A DNA stretch of 26,210 bases from CAZGQY01 sp964528035. GTDB lineage: Bacteria; Pseudomonadota; Gammaproteobacteria; Methylococcales; UBA1147. Shown piece after piece: positions 8,950 through 16,263 of this stretch (positions within the stretch are counted from its first letter, which is position 1; each line of letters begins with the position of its first letter). Under the pieces are notes generated by a model that saw only the letters and a program-made list of their open reading frames with translations, searched no databases and was not told the origin of the DNA. Made by a program: the position numbers and the translations under genes. The DNA is taken from positions 1-26,210 of the forward strand of contig CAZGQY010000036.1 in assembly GCA_964528035.1 (NCBI GenBank), in the 5' to 3' direction.

Positions 8950-8976
8950 GTTGCCTATAGGAAAATTTCCTGCAAC
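8950..8976 (-). promoter_or_regulatory. Inverted repeat between the response regulator and receptor genes
   Basis: A perfect palindrome with a one-base centre, GGAAA-A-TTTCC (8960-8970), is framed by GTTGC (8950-8954) and GCAAC (8972-8976). It lies in the 73-base gap immediately after the regulator stop codon. It could be an operator for the adjacent regulator or an RNA hairpin that tunes receptor expression. There is no T-run after it, so a terminator is unlikely. Confidence 0.35.
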
Positions 8977-8979
8977 CCG

Positions 8980-9630
8980 TTATTTTTGCTCTAACAAACC
9001 CAATTTAAAAGCGATACCAGCGATCTCCGCACCTGTATGCACACCTAACTTGGCCCGAATTGACGTACCGTAGTTAGCAACAGTCTTATATCCAAGACAA
9101 AGTTGGTCGGCGATTTCCCGCGTTGTTAATCCTCTGGCCATTCGCAAAAATACATCAAATTCACGAGTCGAAAGACTTTCAATCTGATCTAACTGCGATT
9201 GACCGGAAAGGCTTCTCGTTGGGTCAGTCGGTATCAACCCAGTCTCTATATAGGTTTCACCTTGTGCGATTTTTACAGCCGCTGTAATCATGATATCGGG
9301 AGCGCTGCGTTTAGTGATATAACCTTTTGCACCCGATTCAATCGCTTTTTTAACATACACGGCTTCTTCATAGATACTAAAAACCAATATTCGAGCCGTT
9401 GGATCCCTTAAACAGATTCGACGAATTGCCGTAAACCCTCCAATCCCCGGCATGGAAATATCCATGATCACAATATCCGGTTTATGATCGACATAATATT
9501 GACATGCACTTTCTCCGCTGCAGGCTTCTCGTATTTCGCCAATTTCAGCCGACTGGGCAAGCAACAAACGGTAGCCGGCACGCACTACGGCGTGGTCATC
9601 GGCTAACAAAACATCGATCTTCTGATTCAT
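8980..9630 (-). CDS. NarL/LuxR-family response regulator (MoxX-like)
   Basis: This 216-residue transcription factor has a receiver domain with acidic pocket Asp11-Asp12, phospho-acceptor Asp57 (IVIMDISMPG) and the conserved Lys in GAKGYITK. A LuxR-type helix-turn-helix follows at about residues 150-212 (LSTREFDVFLRMARGLTTRE and CLGYKTVANYGTSIRAKLGV). The receiver/HTH layout is that of the NarL/FixJ class, the usual partner of HisKA_3 kinases. Its start overlaps the kinase stop by 4 bases, so the two are almost certainly co-translated and form a cognate pair. The nearest candidate target is the TonB receptor gene 73 bases downstream. The resemblance to MoxX/EvgA-type regulators rests on architecture and partner type, so the name is not assigned. 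Confidence 0.92.
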   Translation of the reverse strand: MNQKIDVLLADDHAVVRAGYRLLLAQSAEIGEIREACSGESACQYYVDHKPDIVIMDISMPGIGGFTAIRRICLRDPTARILVFSIYEEAVYVKKAIESGAKGYITKRSAPDIMITAAVKIAQGETYIETGLIPTDPTRSLSGQSQLDQIESLSTREFDVFLRMARGLTTREIADQLCLGYKTVANYGTSIRAKLGVHTGAEIAGIAFKLGLLEQK

Positions 9631-10976
9631 TTATTATCCCTATAAAATGGTATGGAAATTTTCATCGAAACACCTTCTCCAATTGCTGAATCAATTGCCA
9701 ATGTTCCACCCAATCCATCGACTCGCTCCTGAATACCACGAAGACCAAAGCCATATTTCACGATAGTCGAATCAAAACCGGCGCCATTATCGCAAATCTC
9801 TATGACTAAGCACGAACCACTCGCAAACTTCATTTCTCCGCAAAGCACTTTGACTCGAATCGATACCACTGTGGCTGCTGCATGTTTTAAAATATTGGTT
9901 AAACATTCCTGTACAATTCGAAACACATGAATTTGTTTGTCTTTTAGATATTCGTCTGCTACAGAGTCGATATCACAATGCAATTTCACCGTAGGCTGCG
10001 ATGCCAACAAAACCTCCAACATATCCTCTAAGGAAGCTTTCAGACCTAACTCATCCAGGATCAATGGATGTAACTGGCGCATCATTGTCCTCAGCACAGA
10101 GAATAAATGATCACAGGTCGAACGAATTGAGTCGACTGCACACTGAGACGCATCATCAGGACACTGGTTTTTTAATGACGCTGCAACCACTTTAATCGCG
10201 CTCAGTGATTGGCCAAATTCGTCATGTAATTCCTGGGCAAGATATTGCCGCTCTTGTTCCCGAACCGCCAACGAATGTTGTCGTAATGCATCGTTATCAC
10301 GGCTAGCGATTTCAAGCGATCTTGCTGTATGGTTAATTGCTTCGGCAATCTGAGTAAATTCGGGTAATGAAAAATTTGGGAGGCGCTCTTGATTACTTCC
10401 GGATTTTAAGCGCTCTAAACCCTCCAGAATAATTGTAACCGGTTTAAACGCGCGTTCTACTGTAATGGAAACAAGAATAAAAACGATCAACGCCATAACG
10501 GCAATTAAACCGAAAAAATCCAGTGCTTCGCCCCAAGCTTCTGCAATTTCATCTCTAGGATCCGCTTGTATCATTAATTTAATACTGCGACCTTCGGGGA
10601 ATTCCACTTCTTTGATTACTGTGAGAGGCTCCGATATCACTGACCAAACAAACCAGGCAGGAACCCCGCGGACTGAGTCAATAACACCCTGTCTATCGAG
10701 GCCCTCCAAATCTTTGACCAGCGGCTGAATATGAATTTTTAAATGACGAGATTGGCTTAAGTTTCGCAGACTCACTAACCAATCGCTTAGAGCCGGTGCA
10801 TCCTGGCGATCCTTTGAAAATTCTGACTCGATTAAGCGCACCGCCAAATAAACCGTTGATTTTATCTCTTTTATTACGGATTGCCGGGCGTTAGAAACCA
10901 CAAGAATAGTGCCCACTAACACGATAAATCCGATGGTTAAAAAAATGATGAAATTCAGGCGAAATCGTAAGCTCAT
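9627..10976 (-). CDS. Membrane sensor histidine kinase, HisKA_3 type with LapD/MoxY-like periplasmic domain
   Basis: The 449-residue protein is an inner-membrane sensor. Transmembrane helix 1 is at about 8-28, a periplasmic domain of about 130 residues follows, and helix 2 is at about 162-183. Then come a HAMP linker (ERAFKPVTIILEGLERL), a HisKA_3 domain with predicted phospho-His251 in QELHDEFGQSLSAIK, and a HATPase domain with DNGAGFDS and the G box YGFGLRGIQERVDGLGGTL. The order of parts and the style of the periplasmic domain resemble MoxY-like kinases (LapD_MoxY_N family), known from methanol-oxidation control; this assignment is from memory, not a search. It is first in a kinase-regulator-receptor operon. 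The ATG at 10976 has only a weak Shine-Dalgarno sequence. The ligand is unknown. Confidence 0.9.
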   Translation of the reverse strand: MSLRFRLNFIIFLTIGFIVLVGTILVVSNARQSVIKEIKSTVYLAVRLIESEFSKDRQDAPALSDWLVSLRNLSQSRHLKIHIQPLVKDLEGLDRQGVIDSVRGVPAWFVWSVISEPLTVIKEVEFPEGRSIKLMIQADPRDEIAEAWGEALDFFGLIAVMALIVFILVSITVERAFKPVTIILEGLERLKSGSNQERLPNFSLPEFTQIAEAINHTARSLEIASRDNDALRQHSLAVREQERQYLAQELHDEFGQSLSAIKVVAASLKNQCPDDASQCAVDSIRSTCDHLFSVLRTMMRQLHPLILDELGLKASLEDMLEVLLASQPTVKLHCDIDSVADEYLKDKQIHVFRIVQECLTNILKHAAATVVSIRVKVLCGEMKFASGSCLVIEICDNGAGFDSTIVKYGFGLRGIQERVDGLGGTLAIDSAIGEGVSMKISIPFYRDNK

Positions 10977-11149
10977 TCACACTGGTCATTGTTTAGAAAT
11001 GAACGTCCAGAATACTTCTATATAGCGAAACCGGACAACATAATCGCACAAAGGTTTATATAATCGAAGAGTTTTCAGGAGAATAAGAGAAATATACGGC
11101 GTTTTTGATCTAAATAGGAGAGGTATTCTGAGTTCTGGGGATACTATAT

Positions 11150-11245
11150 TTAATTATAATTTTTTGCCTTCGGTCCCGGTTTCTTTTTCCTTAATTCTCG
11201 TCCCAGAAGTCTTTCCACTGACTCAACAAATCTCTCATAACCCAG
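11150..11245 (-). pseudogene. C-terminal remnant of an IS200-like/REP-associated tyrosine transposase
   Basis: On the minus strand one frame reads LGYERFVESVERLLGREL, then RKKKPGPKAKNYN and a stop at 11150-11152. From memory this matches the conserved C-terminal tail of Y1-type (REP-associated, RAYT) transposases: a helix ending in LLGR followed by a basic Lys/Pro/Gly tail. Nothing of the catalytic HUH domain is present, and an in-frame TGA lies just upstream inside the adjoining direct repeat. It is therefore a fragment left by deletion or decay. The stretch just after the stop codon (TATCCCCAGAAC) is of a type I associate with such elements. Confidence 0.6.
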
Positions 11246-11255
11246 GGGCCGCACG

Positions 11256-11281
11256 AAAAGAAGGGGTCAAAAGAAGGGGTC
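11256..11281. repeat. Tandem 13-bp direct repeat (AAAAGAAGGGGTC x2)
   Basis: Two perfect adjacent copies of AAAAGAAGGGGTC occupy 11256-11268 and 11269-11281. They abut the transposase remnant at its upstream, deleted side. GGGGTCAAA-like motifs are common near RAYT genes and their REP sequences. A related GGGGTCAAG occurs at 18948 in another intergenic hairpin. Confidence 0.85.
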
Positions 11282-11326
11282 AAATATCATATTAACCTTT
11301 TCTCGTATTTATTTACCCCAGCTCAC

Positions 11327-11554
11327 CTACCCACAAACCTCCAACACAATCCTATACTCATCCTCCACTGTTTCACATTCCACCACCCGGTGACCATTAA
11401 TTCGACACCAGGCGGGAATATCACTCAGGACACCAGGATCGGTACAAACGACTTCTAGTGTTTCACCCACTTCTAACTCTTTCACCCGATCTTGCGTCCT
11501 GATTACCGGCAATGGGCACAAAAGCCAGCGTGCATCCAAAGTCTGTTGGCTCAT
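11327..11554 (-). CDS. TusA-family sulfur carrier protein
   Basis: This is a small cytoplasmic protein (75 residues from the ATG at 11554, 78 from the ATG at 11563) of the TusA/SirA fold. The hallmark CPxP motif is present at the end of the first strand (LLCPLPVIRTQ), and its Cys would carry a persulfide. TusA proteins relay sulfur from cysteine desulfurase to thiolation enzymes. The preceding gene encodes a PP-loop tRNA-thiolation-type enzyme, and its stop overlaps this start in an ATGA arrangement, so the two are probably a functional pair. I favour 11554 because of that overlap; 11563 is also possible. Two further Cys (CTDPG and CETVED) are unusual for E. coli TusA. Membership of the YedF/TusA-like subgroups cannot be resolved. 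Confidence 0.85.
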   Translation of the reverse strand: MSQQTLDARWLLCPLPVIRTQDRVKELEVGETLEVVCTDPGVLSDIPAWCRINGHRVVECETVEDEYRIVLEVCG

Positions 11555-12591
11555 ATGTGCCATTCCGATGGGATTTCATGCGCCAGCATCGGCTGCACCG
11601 ATAAACATTCCTGTCGGCCTTTGTTGACAACTTCGACGTCGACATTCTCCGCATCACGCCCCTGGCTGTAGCGGGCAGTCAGTCTGGCCGCAAGGATAAG
11701 ATCATCCGAATCCGGACTGCCTTCGATCAAAACCAACGGGCCGTTATGGCTGATGGCTTGCATATGAACAAAAGACTTTTTATATCCAGTTAAAAATCGG
11801 GACTCCCCCTCCTCGCGGGCGATGATCATCTTGAAATTAGACTTAGGCCGCAAATGCCGACCAATCTTAAGTAACATAATATCGTCGAGTTCGTATTGTT
11901 TATCACCGCGTGTACGCCATAAATCCGCTAGCTTGTCTGAATAGTTTTTATCGGTAAGAAAACAACACCCCCCCGCAGGTTGTGCATATTCATCAAAACC
12001 AAATTGCTCCGCGAGTGCCATTTGCGGCTTTCGATTGCGGCCGCTAAAATCGAATAATGCTTCCCGATCAACCCAGGATTCACGCTCGGCCAATGTCGCA
12101 GGCAGGTTTTTCGCGCACAATGGCCTTAACAATAAATCATTCGCGCCCGATTCCTGGGCAATAACCGGCATAGTCTCTTTGCGTTGAGACATAGGCCGCT
12201 GGCCGATGACTTCTCCGGTAATTATAAAATCGAAGTCATTTTCCTTGATCCATTGCCGCGCTTTACCCACCATGAATATTTTACAATCCAGACAAGGATT
12301 AAGATTTGCACCATAGCCATGCTTAGGATTGATCACCACCTGCTTATATTCTTCTATGATATCAATAATATGTAACTTTATTCCAAGCTGCTCGGCAACC
12401 CACAAGGCATTGTTGCGTTTAGGCTTGGCTTTATCTTTCTTTCGAATCGCGTGTGTATGCCCCTCGACACAAAACCCGGTATAGAAATTAATCCCTTCTA
12501 CATGCACACCCTGATTTTGTACTACTTTTGCCGCCAACAGTGAATCCAGGCCTCCTGAAATCAAGGCAACTGCTTTTCTTTTTGTTTTCAT
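11551..12591 (-). CDS. PP-loop tRNA sulfurtransferase, ThiI/MnmA-like, probable Fe-S type
   Basis: The protein has an N-terminal adenylating PP-loop (SGGLDS at residues 12-17 from the ATG at 12591), as in ThiI and MnmA, followed by NPCLDCK with Cys100 and Cys103 and later GGCCFL with Cys209-Cys210. The C-terminal third looks like a small RNA-binding module (LLKIGRHLRPKSNFKMIIAR) of the type found in NFACT-R-like domains. It lacks the THUMP and rhodanese domains of E. coli ThiI. The likely role is ATP-dependent thiolation of a tRNA uridine; the CxxC plus third Cys could bind a [4Fe-4S] cluster, as in cluster-dependent ThiI-like enzymes. It is coupled to a TusA-like gene. A start at 12624 is possible, but that ATG overlaps a TATAAT box, so 12591 with GAGCGGG upstream is preferred. 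The exact tRNA position is unknown. Confidence 0.78.
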   Translation of the reverse strand: MKTKRKAVALISGGLDSLLAAKVVQNQGVHVEGINFYTGFCVEGHTHAIRKKDKAKPKRNNALWVAEQLGIKLHIIDIIEEYKQVVINPKHGYGANLNPCLDCKIFMVGKARQWIKENDFDFIITGEVIGQRPMSQRKETMPVIAQESGANDLLLRPLCAKNLPATLAERESWVDREALFDFSGRNRKPQMALAEQFGFDEYAQPAGGCCFLTDKNYSDKLADLWRTRGDKQYELDDIMLLKIGRHLRPKSNFKMIIAREEGESRFLTGYKKSFVHMQAISHNGPLVLIEGSPDSDDLILAARLTARYSQGRDAENVDVEVVNKGRQECLSVQPMLAHEIPSEWHI

Positions 12592-12622
12592 TACTACCCG
12601 CTCATGATCTTCAACTGCTGCC

Positions 12623-12637
12623 ATTATAAGATATAAT
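12623..12637. promoter_or_regulatory. Divergent -10 boxes between the PP-loop gene and glyQ
   Basis: Two perfect TATAAT hexamers lie back to back: minus strand 12628-12623, for the PP-loop gene, and plus strand 12632-12637, for glyQ. Neither has a good -35 at 16-18 bases. The minus-strand box places the start of transcription below the ATG at 12624, which supports the internal start at 12591. Confidence 0.5.
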
Positions 12638-12671
12638 TGCGGGTTTTATTGATATTAGACGATCATACCGC

Positions 12672-13607
12672 GTGGAAACCCCGAAACAGACCATTCACGA
12701 CACAAAAAGTTTCCAGGGCCTGATCCTGGCACTTCAGGAATATTGGGCAACGAAAGGATGTGTTTTAATGCAACCCTTAGACCTTGAGGTCGGGGCAGGA
12801 ACCTTTCATCCGGCTACATTTTTGCGTTCTATTGGTCCCGAGCCCTGGAAGACCGCCTACGTCCAGCCGTGTCGACGTCCAACCGATGGACGTTACGGCG
12901 AAAACCCTAATCGTCTGCAGCATTATTATCAGTTTCAGGTACTGCTAAAACCATCGCCACTATTGATCCAGGATATGTACCTTGAGTCGCTGCGATATTT
13001 AGGCTTTGACCTTAATGAACATGATGTCAGATTCGTTGAAGATAACTGGGAATCACCCACACTTGGCGCATGGGGACTGGGCTGGGAAGTCTGGCTTAAC
13101 GGCATGGAAATCACTCAATTTACATATTTTCAACAGGTAGGTGGACTGGACTGTAAACCTGTTTCCGGAGAAATAACCTACGGACTTGAAAGAATCGCCA
13201 TGTATCTGCAGGGTGTAGAAAGTATTTACGACATTGTTTGGTCGAACACGACGGAAAGCGTGGTTCGTTATAGAGATGTTTTCCACCAAAACGAAGTAGA
13301 AATGTCGACTTTTAATTTTGAATACGCGAAAGTTGACTCCTTGTTTTCTCAGTTCGACAATTATGAAGGTGTATGTACGCGCCTGGTCGCCGATGATTTA
13401 CCCTTGCCCGCATATGAAATGGTACTCAAAGCATCGCACGTTTTTAACCTTTTGGATGCCCGTCATGCAATATCGGTAACCGAGCGACAACGCTTTATTT
13501 TGCGCATACGAAAACTATCGAAATCAGTAGCCGAATGCTATTACGCTCGCAGAGAGAAACTCAGTTTTCCCTTGTTGAACAATGCAAACGGAGTTCAAAA
13601 TGGATAA
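12672..13607 (+). CDS. glyQ: Glycyl-tRNA synthetase alpha subunit
   Basis: GlyQ is the catalytic subunit of the bacterial alpha2-beta2 glycyl-tRNA synthetase, which charges tRNA-Gly. The 311 residues show the class II core with near-identity to E. coli GlyQ in RRPTDGRYGENPNRLQHYY, VEDNWESPTLGAWGLGWEVW and QVGGLDCKPVSGEITYGLER, and ISVTERQRFILRIR near the C-terminus. The start is a GTG at 12672 with little Shine-Dalgarno sequence; the following residues METPKQTIHDTKSFQGLIL align with the family N-terminus, and no ATG is available nearby. It overlaps glyS by 8 bases and is preceded by a TATAAT box at 12632. Confidence 0.97.
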   Translation: METPKQTIHDTKSFQGLILALQEYWATKGCVLMQPLDLEVGAGTFHPATFLRSIGPEPWKTAYVQPCRRPTDGRYGENPNRLQHYYQFQVLLKPSPLLIQDMYLESLRYLGFDLNEHDVRFVEDNWESPTLGAWGLGWEVWLNGMEITQFTYFQQVGGLDCKPVSGEITYGLERIAMYLQGVESIYDIVWSNTTESVVRYRDVFHQNEVEMSTFNFEYAKVDSLFSQFDNYEGVCTRLVADDLPLPAYEMVLKASHVFNLLDARHAISVTERQRFILRIRKLSKSVAECYYARREKLSFPLLNNANGVQNG

Positions 13608-15672
13608 CCGGGACGATTTGTTATTTGAGCTTGGAACGGAAGAGTTACCGCCAAAATCCCTACCGGTATTCTGCCAATCCTTGAGGTCAAATATGGAACA
13701 GGCATTGAATCAAGCGGAGCTTGAATACGATAAACTCCATGTCTACGCCACACCCCGGCGCCTTGCCATATTGATTAATGGGCTGGCAACCGCCCAGGCA
13801 GATAAAACGACCGAGAGAAAAGGACCGGCAATGGCTGCCGCATTTGATGCAAACGGTCACCCAACCAAAGCGGCGGAAGGATTTGCCAGAGGTTGTGGCG
13901 TCCCTGTCGACCAATTGCAAACCCTGGCAACCAGTAAAGGCGAATGTTTATGTTTTCGGCAACAACTTAAAGGCGAACATATTGACACTCTGATCCCTGG
14001 GATTATTACAGAATGCCTGGAAAAATTGCCCATCGCCAAACGAATGCACTGGGGATCCAGTGATATTGAATTCGTTCGCCCCGTACATTGGTCGGTGTTA
14101 CTGTTTGGCACTCGACTCATCAGCGCGCAAATACTCGGAACATCAACCCAGGCGTATAGTTACGGCCACCGGTTCCTGGCACCGCATCGAATCAATTTTG
14201 ATAATGCCAGCCAATACCTTCAACAGTTAGCCACAAGCGGCAAAGTCCTGGTTGATTTCGAAACCCGTAAACAAAAAATTCACGCGCTCGCCACGGCCGC
14301 GGCAGAAAAAGTCAATGGCATCGCAATAATAGACCCTCAGCTACTCAATGAAATAACTGCTTTGGTCGAGTGGCCCGTTGCAATAACCGGTGAATTTGAC
14401 AAGCGCTATCTGAAATTACCACCGGAAGTACTCGTAACCACAATGCAGTCAAACCAGAAATATTTCCCGGTTGAAACGTCTGACAAGCAACTTTTAGCTT
14501 TTTTTATCACCATAAGTAATATCGAAAGCAACGACCCAAACACTGTAGTAAAGGGTAACGAGCGAGTCATTCGACCCCGTCTCGCCGATGCAGATTTTTT
14601 CTGGAAGCAGGATCGCAAGCTGGCTTTGGAAAAGCGTATCCCTTTATTGGAAAAAATAGTCTTCCAAAAACAGTTGGGCACACTAGCCGACAAAAGTCGG
14701 CGGGTGAAGTCTCTTTGTATACACATCGCAAAACAACTGCAGTGCAACGAATCATATGCAAAACGCGCTGCCCTATTAGCAAAAACCGATCTGGTTACAG
14801 ATATGGTCGGAGAGTTTCCATCGTTGCAGGGAACCATTGGGCGATATTATGCTCTGGCCGATAACGAACCCGACGAGGTCGCCATAGCTCTGGAAGAGCA
14901 ATACCTTCCCAAACACTCCGGCGGTAAATTACCAGAAACACAAACAGGACAGATTCTTTCGCTGGCGGATAAAATCGATACTTTAGCCGGCATTTTCAGT
15001 GCGGGCCTTATTCCTACCGGGGACAAAGATCCGTATGCCTTGCGCCGGGCAGCCCTTGGAACTATTCGGATTATCGTAGAAAAACAACTCGACCTCGACT
15101 TGTCAACACTATTAGACACAGCACTTGCGGAATTACCGACGAAACTTGACGCTGAAAAGAACCATAACGAAGTATACGCTTTTGTAATCGAACGCTTTCG
15201 TGGCTACTGCCTGGAGAAACATTACAAACACGATGAATTTGAAGCGGTACTGGCTATTAACACGATGCGCCCTATCGATTTTGAACAAAGACTGATCGCC
15301 GTCAAACACTTTCGAACTCTGGCAGAATCTGAAAGCCTCGCCGCAGCAAACAAACGCATCAAAAATATCCTTCGTAAGGCCAAGGTGACACCCCACATAG
15401 AAATTAACCATACACATCTACAGGAAACGGAAGAAAAAGAGTTACTGGATGCAGCCGATTCTGCTGCGCAGGAAATCGTACCCTTTCTGCAAAAACGGGA
15501 TTACACCGCAACACTAAGCCGACTGGCCCTGTTACGCGAACCTGTAGACAATTTTTTCGATAAAGTTATGGTCATGTGTGACGATCCGGACACAAGAGCT
15601 AACCGTCTGGCATTACTGTTTAGAATCGAATCGATGTTTCTTGGCATCGCCGATCTATCGAAGCTACAGTAA
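13600..15672 (+). CDS. glyS: Glycyl-tRNA synthetase beta subunit
   Basis: GlyS is the beta subunit that recognises tRNA-Gly and completes the alpha2-beta2 enzyme. The family signatures run throughout: LFELGTEELPPKSLP at the N-terminus, APRRLAI-like TPRRLAILING, KAAEGFARGCGV, HWGSSDIEFVRPVHW, GNERVIRPRLADADFFWKQD, and LADKIDTLAGIFSAGLIPTGDKDPYALRRAALG. A DALR-like anticodon-binding tail ends at IADLSKLQ. The frame opens six codons earlier (13582), but the ATG at 13600 has GGAG about seven bases upstream and a family-like N-terminus, giving 690 residues. It overlaps glyQ by 8 bases, so the two subunits are translationally coupled. Confidence 0.97.
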   Translation: MDNRDDLLFELGTEELPPKSLPVFCQSLRSNMEQALNQAELEYDKLHVYATPRRLAILINGLATAQADKTTERKGPAMAAAFDANGHPTKAAEGFARGCGVPVDQLQTLATSKGECLCFRQQLKGEHIDTLIPGIITECLEKLPIAKRMHWGSSDIEFVRPVHWSVLLFGTRLISAQILGTSTQAYSYGHRFLAPHRINFDNASQYLQQLATSGKVLVDFETRKQKIHALATAAAEKVNGIAIIDPQLLNEITALVEWPVAITGEFDKRYLKLPPEVLVTTMQSNQKYFPVETSDKQLLAFFITISNIESNDPNTVVKGNERVIRPRLADADFFWKQDRKLALEKRIPLLEKIVFQKQLGTLADKSRRVKSLCIHIAKQLQCNESYAKRAALLAKTDLVTDMVGEFPSLQGTIGRYYALADNEPDEVAIALEEQYLPKHSGGKLPETQTGQILSLADKIDTLAGIFSAGLIPTGDKDPYALRRAALGTIRIIVEKQLDLDLSTLLDTALAELPTKLDAEKNHNEVYAFVIERFRGYCLEKHYKHDEFEAVLAINTMRPIDFEQRLIAVKHFRTLAESESLAAANKRIKNILRKAKVTPHIEINHTHLQETEEKELLDAADSAAQEIVPFLQKRDYTATLSRLALLREPVDNFFDKVMVMCDDPDTRANRLALLFRIESMFLGIADLSKLQ

Positions 15673-15717
15673 TAACAGCTATTCTTCGCAACTTCGACCC
15701 ATCAATACTTTTCTGTA

Positions 15718-16263
15718 ATGACTCTCCAAGATTATGTCATCCTTGACCGTGATGGTGTTATCAATTACGACTCTGAGGCTTTCATTAAATCACCTCAAGA
15801 ATGGATACCTCTCCCAAAAAGTCTTGAAGCGATTGCAGTATTAAATCGATCCGGATTTAGGGTTGTCATTGCAACCAACCAGTCGGGCATTGCACGCGGC
15901 TATTTCGACATTCAGATGCTAAATCGGATCCATGATAAAATGCACCGCATGGTTGCGGATCATGGCGGTACAATTGATACTATTTATTATTGCCCCCACG
16001 GCCCACAGGATCACTGCAAGTGCCGCAAACCAAAGACCGGACTATTAGAACAATTTGCCAGCGAACATGATGTCCAATTCAAAAATACCCCTTTCATTGG
16101 TGATTCACCTCGAGATATACAGGCAGGGATCGCCGTAGGTGCGCAACCGTTTCTGGTGAAAACGGGAAAAGGCACCAAAACCCTAAAAGACCACCCAAAC
16201 ATCAACGTACCGGTATTCAATAACCTTTATGAAGCAAGCCAATTTATCATTTCAAGGCAATAA
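15718..16263 (+). CDS. gmhB: D-glycero-beta-D-manno-heptose 1,7-bisphosphate 7-phosphatase
   Basis: This HAD-family phosphatase removes the 7-phosphate from D-glycero-D-manno-heptose 1,7-bisphosphate in ADP-heptose synthesis, needed for the LPS inner core. The 181 residues show the catalytic DRDGVIN at 10-16 (nucleophile Asp10, acid/base Asp12), ATNQSGIARGYF at 52-63, a Zn-binding loop with Cys92, His94, Cys100 and Cys102 (CPHGPQDHCKC), the KP pair at 104-105 and HAD motif IV GDSPRD at 128-133. It follows glyS by 45 bases. Its 3' end overlaps plsC by 35 bases. The glyS-gmhB-plsC order is shared with many gammaproteobacteria. Confidence 0.95.
   Translation: MTLQDYVILDRDGVINYDSEAFIKSPQEWIPLPKSLEAIAVLNRSGFRVVIATNQSGIARGYFDIQMLNRIHDKMHRMVADHGGTIDTIYYCPHGPQDHCKCRKPKTGLLEQFASEHDVQFKNTPFIGDSPRDIQAGIAVGAQPFLVKTGKGTKTLKDHPNINVPVFNNLYEASQFIISRQ

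Larger units (their letters stand above)
10977..11326. other. 350-base region upstream of the sensor kinase
   Basis: The left part (10977-11149) should hold the promoter of the kinase operon. An AT-rich TATATAA-like stretch on the minus strand near 11050-11057 could be a -10, but no -35 is clear. The right part holds a decayed transposase C-terminus (11150-11245) and a tandem 13-bp repeat (11256-11281), annotated separately. No other gene is supported. Confidence 0.5.

Noticed and set aside
14406..14837. 143-codon frame on the minus strand inside glyS
   Set aside because: Fully antisense to a conserved glyS segment; the composition is that of a reverse-frame shadow.
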